DNA of 64,000 nt from Neostapfia colusana (lineage: Eukaryota; Streptophyta; Magnoliopsida; Poales; Poaceae): NCBI GenBank assembly GCA_030760725.1, contig JASWHV010000011.1, forward strand, positions 80,763,765 to 80,827,764, in the 5' to 3' direction. This document shows positions 32,470 to 45,279 of this stretch, piece after piece. The notes beneath the pieces are model-generated. The model worked only from the letters and a program-made list of their open reading frames with translations. It ran no database searches and was not told where the DNA came from. A program made the position numbers and the translations under genes. Position 1 is the first letter of the stretch; each line of letters opens with the position of its first letter.

Positions 32470-35014
32470 CTAAGAAAACAACTCCGGAAATTGTGCCTTA
32501 AGCTCATCTTCTCGCTCCCAGGTGGCTTCCTCTTCTGAGTGATGCTTCCACTGCACCTTGCACATCTGGATTCTTTTATTTCTTGTGAGGTGTTCCATTG
32601 TTTCCAAAATCTTGGATGGTTGCTCGGCATAAGACAAATCCTCAACCACGTCAACCTCATTCATGGGTAACACCTCTTCAGGCGTCCTCAGACATTTCTT
32701 GAGCTGTGACACATGGAATACATCGTGCACATCCGATAGGCGAGCCGGTAATTCTAGTTGATACGCCACTTCACCTTTCCTCTTCAGAACTTGAAAGGGT
32801 CCGATGTATCGAGGTGACAACTTCCCTTTCACCCTGAACCGATGAAGTCCTCGGATAGGGGACACCTTGAGATAGACATAGTCTCCCACGTTGAAAACGA
32901 GCTCTCTTCTCCGTACATCGGCGTAGCTCTTTTGTCGTGTCTGTGCTATCCTCAAGTTGTTGCGAATTTCCCTCACTTTCGCCTCAGCTTCTTGTAGTAC
33001 TTTGGGACCAAACATTTTACTTTCCCCTGTTTGGTTCCAAAATAGGGGAGTTCTGCACTTCCTCCCGTACAAAGCTTCGAACGGTGACATCTTCATACTA
33101 GCTTGATAACTGTTGTTATAGGAGAACTCCGCATACGGTAAGTTCTTATCCCAACTCCAATTGTTTTTGAGTGCACACGCTCTGAGCATATCCTCAAGAA
33201 TCTGATTGGTTCTTTCCGTCTGCCCGTCAGTTTGGGGATGATAGGCAGAGCTAAAATTCAGATGGGTTCCCAAGGTTTCATGCAACTTCTGCCAGAACCT
33301 TGAGGTGAACTGTGTCCCTCGATCCGACACTATCTTCTTTGGCACCCCATGGTAACACACGATCCTTGACATGTACAACTCCGCCAATTTGGATCCGTTG
33401 TAGCTTTCTTTCACGGGGATGAAATGAGCTACCTTGGTTAGCCTGTCGATGATGACCCATATCGAATCATATCCTGATTGGGTCCTAGGCAGTCCCACTA
33501 TGAAATCCATACCGATTTCTTCCCATTTCCATTCAGGCACTTTGAGTGGTTGCAATAGTCCCGCAGGTCGTTGATGTTCTGCTTTCACCAACTGACATGT
33601 GTCACATAGGGCAACATGTTCCGCGACATCTCACTTCATGCCATACTACCAATACCTGCTCTTGAGGTCCTGGTACATCTTCGTACTCCCAGGATGAATG
33701 GAATAGTCAGAATCGTGAGCCTCCTTCAAAATCAATTCACGGATCTTCTTTACTTCAGGCACACAGATTCTTTTCCCGTGCCACACTGTTCCCTGTTCAT
33801 CCTCTCTGAAACCAGGGGCTTTATTATCCTTGATGAGTTGCCTGATTTCTTTTATTTTCTCGTCATTCTTTTGACCCTCGCGTATTTCTTGCTCTAGTGT
33901 GGAGTCCACTTCCATGGCGATGGCTTCACCACTATTCACAAGGCATAGATTGAGCCTTATAACCTCGTCCTTCAATTCTGCAGGCATGTCCTTCAAGCTC
34001 AACTTATTGACCTGCACTTTCCGACTTAAAGCATCTGCCACGACATTTGCTTTCCCAGGATGATAGTTGATGCCCACATCAAAGTCATTGATTAGCTCTA
34101 ACCATCTCCTTTGTCTGAGGTTGAGATCTGGCTGTGTGAAAATGTACTTTAAACTCTTATGATCCGTATATATCTCTGTCCTCTTCCCCATCAAGTAGTG
34201 CTGCCAAATTTTCAACGCGTGTACCACTGCGGCTAGCTCTAGGTCATGTGTAGGATAGTTCTTCTCGTGCTTCCGGAGCTGCCGGGATGCATAAGCCACG
34301 ACATGCCCTTCTTGCATGAGAGCACATCCCAACCCGTTTCCAGAGGCATCGCAGTACACCGTAAAGTTCTTCTGCATATCTGGCATAACTAGCACTGGGG
34401 CTGTTGTCAATCTTTTCTTTAACTCCTGAAAACTCGTCTTACACTGCGGCGTCCATGTGAATGTGATTCCCTTCTCCAACAGTTTGGTGAGGGGTCTCGA
34501 GATCTTGGAGAATCCCTCAATAAACCGTCGATAGTATCCAGCCAATCCCAAGAAGCTTCGAACTTCCCCGACATTCTCAGGGGTCTTCCACTTCTATATA
34601 TCCTCGATTTTGGCGGGATCCACGGAGATTCCTCCCTCCGAGATGATATGTCCTAAGAAGGGAACTCTCTTCAGCCAAAACTCACACTTACTCAACTTGG
34701 CATATAGAGTGGTGTTCTCTCAGCCTCTGCAACACCAACCTTAGATGTTTCTCATGTTCCTCTTCATCTTTGGAGAAAACGAGAATGTCATCTATGAAAA
34801 CCACCACAAATTTGTCCAGATATTCCAGGAATACCTTGTTCATGAGATACATGAAGTATGCCGGGGCATTAGTTAGCCCGAAAGGCATGACAGTGTATTC
34901 GTACAGTCCGTATCGAGATACGAAAGCTGTCTTGGGAATATCAGATTGCCTTATCTTAAGTTGGTGGTATCCCGACCTGAGATCAATTTTCGAGAACACA
35001 CAAGCTCCTCTCAA
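32470..35014 (-). pseudogene. pol: Truncated pol of element 4 (RT-RNaseH-integrase)
   Basis: Minus strand, family A. RT begins abruptly at 35014 (RGACVFSKIDLRSGYHQ) and includes FIDDILVFSK. A 1-bp shift lies near 34705-34715. RNase H is at 34551-33930 (YCDASGNGLG, TDHKSLKYIF), then integrase HHCC and catalytic core (SDRGTQF, TERTNQILE), and chromodomain-like tail (about 32625-32473). Stops on the minus strand: TAG at 34596-34594, TAG at 33648-33646 and TGA at 33633-33631; all fit C to T or G to A change. ORF0, gag, protease and the front of RT are gone, deleted together with most of the adjoining LTR. Confidence 0.92.
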
Positions 35015-35637
35015 ATTTAATATCACATAGGGTTAAAAAGGTAAACTCACCCCACTACAGGGTCTATTATATTATTTTAAGAATTTCCAGGGGGCTAACT
35101 ACACATAACAGAGGGGTTTTTCCTAATTTTTATTAAGTCCGGGGGCTAAAACTGATTTTTAAATGAATTTACATGATTTTCTGAAGTTCCAGGGGCTAGA
35201 TCAGAAGTTTCCGGGGCTAGCTCTTATTTTCCGAGAACCCCAGGGGGTAGCGCGTAAGAATTCCGGCCTTTATAACACGGGGCTGACGTGGACCGTCCGA
35301 TTTAAAATAGACGGCTGAGATTATAACGTCGAACAGGTACGCGGGGATTTAAATTCTACCGTGCGATTTAAAATAGACGGCGCACAAGCGGCCACGTCGC
35401 TCTGATCGAGCACGGGCGGCGCTGCCCGGCGGCGCACGGCGGCGGGAGGCAGCGATCTCGCCAGAGAGTTTCGGATCTTTGTCAGTTCTTCCTAAAACTG
35501 TGATTTTATGGCATAGATCGGTGGAGGGGAGGTCGGGGATCTCACCTCGGGGGTTTTCTTGAGCTCGGAGGTCCTGGAAAGCGATCGGCGACGAGGTACG
35601 AGGTGAATTCACGGCGAGGCTCGTCGGCGCTGTGTTT
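35015..35637 (-). repeat. Element 4 5' LTR, inner fragment
   Basis: Reverse complement of family-A LTR positions about 587-1205. At 35014 it is fused directly to RT sequence, which marks a large internal deletion. At 35637 it is cut by the family B insertion; the rest lies at 50544-51129. Confidence 0.88.
35633..35637. other. Target-site duplication TGTTT of element B, left copy
   Basis: TGTTT precedes the B LTR and is repeated at 50544-50548. The surrounding family-A LTR reads ...GCTGTGTTTGAACCGC without the insertion, as expected from intact copies. Confidence 0.95.
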
Positions 35638-38600
35638 TGACACGACCCCATTGGTCCTGTCGAGCCAGGATCACGCTGAGGGGTGCTGCGTTGCACAGCA
35701 CCGTATAACACACGTCAAAGGTACAAAGCGGAAGCGGAAATTTTATTACATAAACAAGTTTATGAACATGTTTACATCAAAATAAGTTCAGTCTACACTC
35801 GCGGGCGTAGACTAAGCATCAAGTGCACGTTCAGCCCTTGAACGTGTCCTTGCTAGCACACACACACACACACTAACTCTGCGGCGTGCACGACTCCCAC
35901 TCGACGGGGTTCCCCTCCTGGGGTTTCGTCTCCTCTTCGGGAGTCCCTTCCTCATAGAACCCTGCAAAAGCTTCAAACACAAGCAGTGAGCACGAAGGCT
36001 CAGCAAGTCTGACCCGTCTTACCTAAACATGGAACTTCTACATGAGGGTACTAGGTTACAAGAGGTAAAAATCATTTGCAAGGACTCGCCTAATTAGTAG
36101 AACCTTACTTTCAAGTTTTAGCAGCAGGTTGTGGAGAACCTTACGCTAAGGCACATGAGAGAGCCGCAATCAAACAAGAAACGCATTTCTCTCATGTACT
36201 TTGCCCAAAGTTGAAAAGAACTTTAGTTAGCTCTAAGCTACAGCATATCATTAACAGTCAATGTCCAGCTTTCAATCAGCAACATTTTAACATGTGACTA
36301 GCCTGTTCTTTCTATGTCACGGTACAGTGAACAAGTGGTACTCACTGACCGCGAGGGACGGCGATTATAATCGATTTACACCTGCAGGGTTACCCGAACA
36401 ACCCGTCACGTACGCCCGTACTCGACGTTGCCTACAACAACCATCACGGACGCCGTACGCGACTACCTTTCACCCGTTAGCCAAATATTGAACCGGTCCC
36501 ATCGTCCCGAGCAAGAGGTCTCTGCACGCGCATCTCCGTGTCGCCAGCCGATTTACACCTCGAGCTCTCAACCTACCCTCTGAACGACGGGCAATGCCTC
36601 AATAACCAGCTACCCGAGTTATATCAGTTTCCCGGTTCCCATATAGCCGGTAGGTCTTCGGTACTGTTCTAGCTTGTTCAACAGGCCCGCACACGGCTCG
36701 GTCCTCAATCGACACAAGCGGAGCTATAGCACACAGGCCCCAAAGTCCTGTTGCCCTTACTCTCTGCTCGGTCTCATCTTTCTTGCCATGTATATCATGT
36801 GCTATCTCTACCCGAGCAATGTGCCTCTAGCCTATTCTCGCGAGTAGCTCCAACTACTCGACTTGTACCAAATCCTACTCTATCCTACCAATGCAGTGGC
36901 TAACGAGGTTTTCAATCCTAAACCCAACCCATGGTTTTCTTGGCTATGCAGTTGGGTTTCCAATCAAGACTCTAATGCACAGAACAATATTCAAAGATGT
37001 GCTCAAAACAATAAACATTTGTAAAAAGGTTAATGCAAACCGGAGCTTGCCTTGCTGCTCTTGGTCGTAGGCTAGCTGTTCCTCCGGAGTAACGAAGTCT
37101 AGGACTTCGGGTTCCTCCTCGACCTTAGCGACTACATGATATAAGAAACATATGTATCAATTTAACTGCATTTGTATTAACTTTGAAGTTGTGGAGTCTA
37201 TAACCCTTGCTAGACAGACCTAATGACTTTGAAACTTTTACTGTGGCTTGGTTACAACCTAAACAGAGACTTGGTCAAGTTTTAGTTGCAGCAAAGCTTA
37301 TTTGAGCCCTCCACAATTAATTATGTCCTTGACCTTAACTAGAACTCTTAGGGTGTTCTAGGAATTTTCATGAAGCAAACTATGACTTTCTGAAAACTAG
37401 ATTTTCAGAGGGTTCTAATGGAGTTGGTCTCACTTAATTTGAAGGTTCCTAGCTAAAGTTATGAGGATTTGAAGTTTGAAGGAAATCTGAAAATCGGGGA
37501 AAGTTTAAATCTCGCGGGGGCCCGCGGGGACACGTGTCGAGCGCAGAGGTGTCCGGCACCCCGGAGATACCACACATGTCGAGCGCGGAGGTGTCCGGCA
37601 CACCGTAGCTCACAGGGTATTTGCGCGCCAGCACAACCGATCCCCGGCCACACCCGATCCCGATTTAAATTCTACAGCCGCTGACACGTGGGCCAGCCGG
37701 CTTCGTCTTCCTCCCGCCGTTCTCTCGCGCCCGCGCCGCCGACCTCGCCGGAGCAGACTCGGAGCTCGCCGGCTCGCCGCTGCCAGACCTCCCATGGGCT
37801 GAGACTCGCCGTTAGGGGTTTATCGACATCGAGGAACACGTCGGTGGTGTCAGGTCGGGCTGGGGGTGACCGGAAATAGCTCGGCGACGTGCCGCGGCCT
37901 CGGTGGAGGTTCGGCACTGTCGACCGTGGGTCCTAACCCGCCAACACCCCGAACAAACGGTCCTACAGCATCAGTGTACCTCTAGGAAGCTCGACAAGGT
38001 GTAAAAAGGGTTCAGGGATGGCGGCAAGTCGATCGGCACCGTGTGACCGATCGTGTCCGCCATGACCGCCCTTGATCGAGCTCGAAATTCTTTACTCTTA
38101 GACAGTTTCACACCACGGATGCAGAAAAGAACTTGATCGCCGGCTAGTCCAGCGTCTACGTGCAAGATTTGATGACCTCCGAAAGATCATAGAGCGAGAA
38201 TTTAAAGAAACCGTACCGGAAGCTCGGGTTACGGTCGCCGGAGCAAAAACTAGAAATTCTCTGCGGATTCTTCACGGTTGGCTTCCAAACTTGGAGGAGA
38301 GCAGCAGGGTGGTCGCGCGCTCCTATTGCCTCTCTTGCTGGACCGTGTAAACGCCTGGGGAACGCTGTCCACGGGCGCCTGACTCTCGGCTGAGGCTAGG
38401 CCGCCGCGGTGGCGATCGCTCTTGGGCAAAGGAGGTCGGAACTCAGGGTTTCTGGTGTTGGGGAGGTGAAGTGCGACCTCGGTGGCTGTCTAGTAGCTCA
38501 GGAACGAAGGAGGAGATGGTTTTGCTGGTTTTCCCGATTGAGCAAAGAGCTGCGGCGAGAGACAATGCCGCTGCTCGGGTTGCCCGCGAGAAGATAAAGC

Positions 38601-39423
38601 CGGCCGACTCCTGCTCGGCTGAGGCGGTGCCGGTCGCGTGGGGGCGCGAGCAAGCCGCCCTGGGCGCCAGCGCGCGGAGGGGGAAGCAGCTGGTGGCGCC
38701 GGTAGCTGCTCGGTGGCACAGCCGACAGCTGCTCGGTGGAATTTCCCACCGAGACTCTGACTTTGGTTGCAAGTTTCTCCTTCTTCCCTCTATGACATGT
38801 GGGTCCCACCCGGGGTTTTAACCTCTGAAATTTACTCCTGATCACTGTAGTGAACAGTGAACCCCACAATACCCCGGGTGATTCAGATTATTCACCCTTG
38901 AGCCATTCGAATTGAATAGGATTCAAATTGGATTTGGTTTGAGTGAATTTCAGCACAAGTGCAGTTTTGAATTCAAATGAAGTTTGAATTTGTCCCACTT
39001 AGTTCATGTCAAGATCAACTCCAAATGGAGTGAAAATTGGTATGTGGGCTCACAAAAATGTGCTGAGTAAGAATATGCCTCCCACTTTTAAATTCATGGG
39101 ATAAAAACAGTTTGAATTTGAATATGGTTTCAAACTTCCCTCTTCCTAACTATACCCAAAATGACCTAAAAAGGGTTTTGAATTTGGGTGAAACTTGGCA
39201 TGGACATCCTTAGCAAAATGTAGGAGTTTTCATATGTCCAGCCCCCCCCCCCCTTATATCACATGTGTGAAATACCACTTTGGCAATGTGTGAGTTTGTT
39301 CTCTAATGAGCATGTTGATAATTGTTACTTGCTCTTCATTTGTGTTCATCATCCTTCCTCAAATGAGGTGTGTGGTGTGGTGATGAACACTGCAATTGTG
39401 TGTCAAAAACTGAGGCCCTTACA
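35638..39423 (-). repeat. 3' LTR of element B
   Basis: On the plus strand it reads TGACACGACCCC to GGCCCTTACA. The poly(A) signal on minus (TTTATT on plus, 35742-35747) lies ~105 bp from the LTR end. Hairpin 35987-36002. Contains an expanded CA tract near 35857-35873 and a 12-C run at 39242-39253, both shorter in the 5' LTR. Confidence 0.95.
35987..36002 (-). other. Conserved LTR hairpin, family B form
   Basis: Minus strand TGAGCCTTCGTGCTCA (5-bp stem), preceded by ACTTGC as in family A. Second copy at 47111-47126. The pairing is kept although the bases differ from family A. Confidence 0.55.
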
Positions 39424-39430
39424 TTCCTCG

Positions 39431-39458
39431 CCCCTTAAAAGAATCTCGTCCCGAGATT
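39431..39458 (-). promoter_or_regulatory. PPT and hairpin of element B
   Basis: Minus strand: AATCTCGGGACGAGATT (39458-39442, 7-bp stem), then CTTTTAAGGGGCGAGGAA before the LTR. Same layout as family A. Confidence 0.8.
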
Positions 39459-39492
39459 ATAAGGTGAAAATGAGAGAGAGGATGGTGGAAAA

Positions 39493-42400
39493 TTACCGGA
39501 TATGCGATGTGAAAAATTCGGGGTAGTTATTGCGAAGGAATTCTTCGCTCTCCCATGTTGCTTCGTCCATGGAGTGATTACTCCATAGAACCTTGTAGAA
39601 CCACAACGTACGGTTGCGTGTGGTTTGGGCCTTTTCATCAATAATCTGCACCGGTTCCTCCCGATAGGTGAGATCCGGTTGCAGTTCTTCAATATCCTCC
39701 AGCTGAACGGTAGTTGATAGCTTAAGACACTTCCTCAGCTGGGAAATGTGAAAGACGTCGTGCACACCGGAAAGTGCTTCTGGTAACTTCAGCCGGTATG
39801 CCACTGATCCACATCTTTCGGTAATCTGAAATGGACCGATGAATCGGGGTGCCAACTTTCCTCTCACCCCAAATCGGTTTACGCCCTTCATTGGAGACAC
39901 CCGTAGATATACGCGATCTCCAACTTCGAATTGTAATGGGCACCTTCTCCGGTCCGCATATTGTTTCTGACGGGATTGAGCGGCTTTTAGGTTCGCTTGA
40001 ATCAGTCGAACCTTTTCTTCCGCATTGTTGACAAGGTCAACCCCGAAGGTAACCCTTTCGCCAGACTCACACCAATTCAACGGTGTGCGGCATTTCCGCC
40101 CATATGGCGCCTCGTAAGGTGCCATCTTGATGCTGGCTTGGTACCCATTGTTGTACGAGAACTCCGCTAACGGCAAGTGATCATCCCAATTCTTGCCGTG
40201 GTTGATAGCGCAAGCTCGTAGCATGTCTTCTAAAATCTGATTTACCCGCTCGGTTTGTCCATCCGTCTGCGGGTGGTATGCTGAACTACGGATCAGCTTC
40301 GTCCCCAAGGCAGCGTGTAGCTGCTCCCAAAAACGGGACACAAATAAAGTGCCCCGATCTGATATGATAGTACGGGGTACGCCGTACAAGCATAGGATCT
40401 GTGAGATGTACAGTTCAGCGTACTTCTTGGCGTTGTAGTTGGTGTTGACCGGGATGAAATGGGCAACTTTGGTGAGCCGATCGACGATCACCCACACAGA
40501 ATCATGTTTATGCAAGGTGGTGGGTAAACCGACGATAAAGTCCATGCTCACATCCTCCCACTTCCAGGCAGGAATGCCCAGGGGTTGCAGCAGTCCCGGT
40601 TTCCGCATATGATCTGCTTTCACCCTTCGACATGTATCACACTCGGACACGTATTTTGCAACCTCGCGCTTCATCCGTGTCCACCAAAACTTTCTTCGGA
40701 GTTCTTGATACATCTTGTTGCTGCCGGGGTGAATAGAGAACTTTGACAAGTGAGCCTCATCAAAGATCTTCTTCCGTAGTTCCGGGTTTCGGGGTACGAC
40801 GATCCGGTCCTTGAACCATAGGACGCCGTCTCCGTCCTTCCGGAAACATTTCAACTCCCCACTGTCTACACGTCTCCGCAAATGTGACATGCCCTTGTCA
40901 TTCTTTTGGGCTGCCGCTATCTCTTCAAGGATGGTGGGGATTAAAGCTAGGTTGTAGAGAGCTCCGTGTGGAATCACATGTAGTGGTGGTTCACTCTCTT
41001 CCAACGGTGTGATGGTCAGATTATTGACGTGTGACTTGCGGCTCAGCGCATCTGCCGCTACGTTTGCCTTGCCCGGATGATAATGGATCTCTATTTCGTA
41101 ATCCTTTATCAATTCTAACCATCTTCGCTGCCTCATGTTCAACTCCTTCTGAGTGAATATGTACTTGAGGCTTTTGTGGTTGGTATATAAATGTACGAGG
41201 TTACCGAGTAGGTAGTGTCTCCATATTTTTAGTGCAAGTACCACGGCAGCGAGCTCCAAGTCGTGAGTTGGATAATTTTGCTCATGGTTTCTAAGCTGCC
41301 GTGATCCATACGCGACCACTCTTCGGTCTTGCATCAGCACACACCCGAGCCCAATGCCGGATGCATCGCAGTACACATCGAACGGTTTTGTTGTGTCTGG
41401 CTGCGCCAAAACCGGTGCAGATGTCAGGTGCTTGACTAAAGCCTTGAATGCTGCTTCACATGCTTGACTCCAAACATATTTGGTAGCCTTCTTCAGCAGC
41501 TCTGTCATTGGCTTGGCAATCTTCGAGAAGTTCAGAATGAACCTCCGATAATATCCCGCGAGTCCGAGGAAACTCCGTACCTCATGAACAGTCCTCGGGG
41601 ATTTCCAATTCAGCACTTGCGTGATCTTGCTCGGGTCCACAGCGATACCCTCCGCTGAGATGATATGCCCGAGGAAAGGCACTTGCGATATCCAAAACTC
41701 GCATTTGCTGAATTTTGCGTATAACTTGATCCCGCAGCCGTTGCAAGACTATACGCAGATGTTTCTTGTGATCTTCCTCCGACTTGGAATATACCAGGAT
41801 GTCGTCGATGAAGACCACGACAAACTTGTCCAGCTCCGTCATGAATACCGAGTTCATCAAGTACATGAAGTGAGCTGGAGCATTGGTGAGGCCAAAGGAC
41901 ATGACCAGGTACTCATAAAGTCTGTACCTCGTCGAGAAAGCCGTCTTCAGAATGTCCTCAGCCCTTATCTTAATCTGATGGTACCCAGATCTTAAATCCA
42001 TCTTGGAAAAGATCTTTGCTTCGACCAACTGATCAAACAACATGTCGATCCGTGGCAACGGGTACTTGTTCTTGATGGTTACGGCATTTAATGGACGATA
42101 GTCCACGCAAAGCCGCAACGTCTCATCCTTCTTCTTGACAAATAATGCCGAACAGCCCCATGGTGAGGAGCTCGGCCTAATAAAACCCTTCTCCAGAAGG
42201 TCCGTGAGCTGAGTCTTCAGTTCAGCCAACTCCTTGGGCGCCATCTTGTACGGCCTTCGGGATATTGGCATGGTTCCCGGTGCAAGTTCAATCTTGAACT
42301 CCACCTCTCTATCGGGTGGCATCCCCGGCAAATCGTCCGGGAATACATCAGGGAACTCTCGGACCACCGGAATATCTCCCAATCTGATGGTCGTGGCTTG

Positions 42401-44062
42401 ATAGACACTTGGAAGTTTTATTTCTGGACTGTCCAGAAATAATGAGTGAGAACCGTGCACCTCTGAGTTTAAGTGCACGACTCGAAGGACGGTGTCTAAA
42501 ACAGCGCCGTGGCGGGTTAACCACGACATCCCTAGGATGACATCGACCTTCTGTCCCTCTAAGATAATGAGAGACGTGGGGTACACTCTACCCGCTAAGC
42601 ATAATGGTGCTTTGGAGACCATTACGCTTGCTGAAATCTTCCCCCCCCCCCCCCCCCCCCCCGGTGAACAAATTATATATGGACTATCGGTGGGTAGTAT
42701 TGGCAAACTATGTTTAGCAATGAAAGCTTGGCTAATAAAATTATGCGTGGCGCCTGAATCAAACAGTACTATAGCGAGATGCTGGTGGAGTTGGAACATA
42801 CCCGCAAGGATTGGCTCGCCCTCCGTCACGTCCTCAATGGCAAGTTGGTGGACAGTGCCGGGCCTAGGGTTTGCCCGCCGCGCATTAGTAGGGTTCCGGG
42901 GTTGATTCCTCCCCGGAAACTGTGGTGCCACTCCGCCGCCTTGCCTCTCCGGGCAACTGCTCACGAAGTGTCCTGGACGACCACACTTGTAACATGTGGC
43001 CGCTGCTGGTGGAGTACTCGGTGGACGAAATCCCGGCATGCGTTGCGGAGGTGCAAACGCACGAGGCATCGCCCGCTGCTGCTGTTGTTGTTGCGGTGGT
43101 ACTGGCAGTGCCGGCCGGAATGCCGGTGAAGAGTACGGCCGACTGCGGAACGGCATCGACCGCTGTGGTGGCTGCCAGCGTGGACCTGATGGTGGGCGAT
43201 TCACCATCCGAAACTTCTGAGAAGGACCGCCTCCTTCTCCGCTTCTCTGCGGCGTGCTTCGCTTTCGCTCTGCCGCCGCCAACTCCTTGCCGGAGTCCTC
43301 CTGAACAATCGCAGCATCAATGATGTCGTTGAGGCTGCCGCGATTGAACATCGCCAACTTGTCCTTCAGGAGCGGGTTAAGCCCCTGGTAAAAATGGTCT
43401 CGCCGCTTCTCGTCTGTATCCGCGTGATACGACGCGTAGAGCGCGAGATCGTTGAACGCTCTGGAGTATTCCAGCGCGTTCCGGCTCCCTTGTTGCAGGT
43501 GTAGGAACTCCTGCGTCTTCCTCTTCATCAGACCTGGTGGTATATGATAGGCCCTGAAGGCCGTCCGGAACTCCGCCCAGGTCATCACTCGGTCGGTGGG
43601 CTGTGAAGCACAGAAGTTGGCCCACCACGCGCTCGCGGATCCTTGGAGCTGCTGGACCGCGAACTGAGTCTTGCGCTGCTCGCTGATCTGGAGCAGCCCG
43701 AACTTCATTTCTATGGCGCGGAGCCAGTTGTCCGCGTCGAGTGGTTCATCCGCCCTTGAGAATACAGGGGGATGAGTCGCCAGGAAGTCGGAGTAGGAGC
43801 TCTGTTGGCGCTCCTCACGATCTTGACGTCTCTCTGGGCGAGACGTATTGGCGATGAGAGTCTGCAGCAACTCTGTGTGCTGCTGATGCGAGCCCGCCAT
43901 TGCCGCGACAATGTCGGCCAATGTAACCGTTGGCAGTGGCGATGGCGGTGTTTGCTGTTGCTGTTGCTGCTTCTGTCCCGAGGAGTCCTCGGGAGGTGGT
44001 TGGGAGGTCTCTCCCCCTTGACTGGTACCCCCAACGTCAGGGTTGGCACGAGTACGCGTCAT
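39493..44062 (-). pseudogene. gag-pol: gag-pol of element B, one frameshift
   Basis: The ATG at 44062 (MTRTRANPDVGG) is chosen because it follows GAATTTCAGA; the ORF can be read a few codons further up. Gln-rich N-terminus, gag domain (DNWLRAIEMKF, SASAWW), arginine/proline-rich linker, zinc knuckle CYKCGRPGHFVSSC (about 42990), protease DSGATHNF (about 42755), then a Gly run encoded by 22 consecutive C on the plus strand (42641-42662). RT has FIDDILVYSK (about 41810). The frame shifts near 41725-41735; coding resumes at 41682 with FLGHIIS, RNase H (YCDASGIGLG), integrase HHCC, SDRGTLF, TERVNQILE, and a chromodomain-like end (KVLWSNHSMDEATWE) stopping at 39493. Apart from the shift the frame is open. 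Confidence 0.93.
42641..42662 (-). repeat. Homopolymer of 22 C (G on coding strand) inside gag-pol of B
   Basis: Encodes eight Gly after SP in the protease region; families A and C have only two Gly here (NSPGG). The expansion of 18 nt keeps the frame. Confidence 0.85.
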
Positions 44063-44334
44063 TCTGAAATTCAAAACAGCAGCGATTAGCACATGTCTTA
44101 CTTAAAATTCCATACGCAACAGTAGGTATTGAAGTGACACATGATTAATTTGCACAACATTCACATATATTGATAAAGAAGAAACTTTATACAAAATACA
44201 TTATTCTCGGATCTCCGAGAAGTCGTGCTCATGTCGTCACTACCTATACATACGCTACTGTTTACACGACATGTCACCGATTACAAAAGTTGGGTTACGC
44301 TACCCTAGCTGCCCTACTTGGCAACCGTAACCCC
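44063..44334 (-). other. ORF0-gag spacer of element B
   Basis: 272 bp, no gene. On the minus strand it ends with TTTTGAATTTCAGA directly before the gag ATG, again 3' splice-site-like. Confidence 0.5.
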
Positions 44335-45279
44335 CTACTCGGAGTGGAACTCGACCTCCTGTGGGTCGTCCTCCTCCGGTACCTCTGCTGGTGGCTCGGG
44401 GTCTACCACCTCTTCTCCCATTCCGGGTTCTCCCATGGCTGGAAGACCCAAGACTACCGGTACGCCTAATACCGGGGGCACGAGGTCCTGCAAGGCATGC
44501 ACCTCGTCCATAGCTTGGTTGTAGTCTTCTTCCCAGCCTTGGCCTTCCTCGATAGCGTCGTCCCGCTCTTGAGCAAGGTCCTCATTCTGCTGGGTTAGGG
44601 TCTGCACCAGCTCTTGCAACGCCGCGATGTCAACACGGCTCTCTTTCCTTGCCTTCTTCAGACGACGCAACCGATTGTGTTGTTCATTCAGTCGCTTGAT
44701 CGTCGGAAGGAGCACATTGCGGAGTGCGCCGTGAGCACTCTCGAAATGATCTCCACGGCTTGTGCTCGCCTTGAGCTTTGTGGCGAGATGTTCCGTATGA
44801 ACAGCTTGGTTGTCCATCACGGCGTTTCCCGCCCTCATCTGGAGGCTGAGATTTGCCTCCGCGGGGTTGTACCTTGGGCAACTCGGGTCCGTTGCCTCCC
44901 GGTACCTTTCTTCCCACACCTGCTGAGCTCGTACCTCCACCAGAACGAGTGCGTATGGAGTGCCCTCCATAGCCTGCACGTGTAGTTGGCAGAAACGTGA
45001 CATGGTGTCACGGGCTGCCACTTGTCACATCCCTTCCGGTTGTCTTCCTCTCACCGTGACGATGAACGGCACCCAACCGGGTGGCGTAGGTCCTGCAGGA
45101 ACCTCGACATGGATCGTCCACGTCTTGTTCCCCTATCCGCCTTCTTCCTTGGTGAATTATTGCGGCATCTGGTTGTACCCGAAATATTGGAGCATCTGCC
45201 ACAATGCTTCCGGGTAGCCGTTACGGTGAGAACAGTGGGACATCACCCACCCGTTCTCCAGTTGCTTATCTGCTGTCAT
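44335..45279 (-). pseudogene. ORF0 of element B, three in-frame stops
   Basis: 315 codons read from the ATG at 45279, which directly follows TATTTTTACAG on the minus strand. Stops (minus): TAA and TAG about 40-49 codons in, and TGA shortly before 45021. From there 228 codons are open. Each stop needs only a C to T change. The part after the last stop has ARDTMSRFCQLHVQAMEGT, resembling DAAWEALTGLC..LEGT in element 6 and VTWEAITCQ in family A. A long coiled-coil-like region follows (RRLKKARKESRVDIAALQEL onward), with an acidic end. No H3-like N-terminus is visible. Function unknown. Confidence 0.7.

Noticed and set aside
38409..38869. Overlapping ORFs of 60-150 codons in the GC-rich part of the B LTRs (also 49447-49993)
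   Set aside because: GC-rich LTR sequence gives chance ORFs on both strands; no domain, and the two LTR copies differ in ORF extent (109 versus 149 codons).
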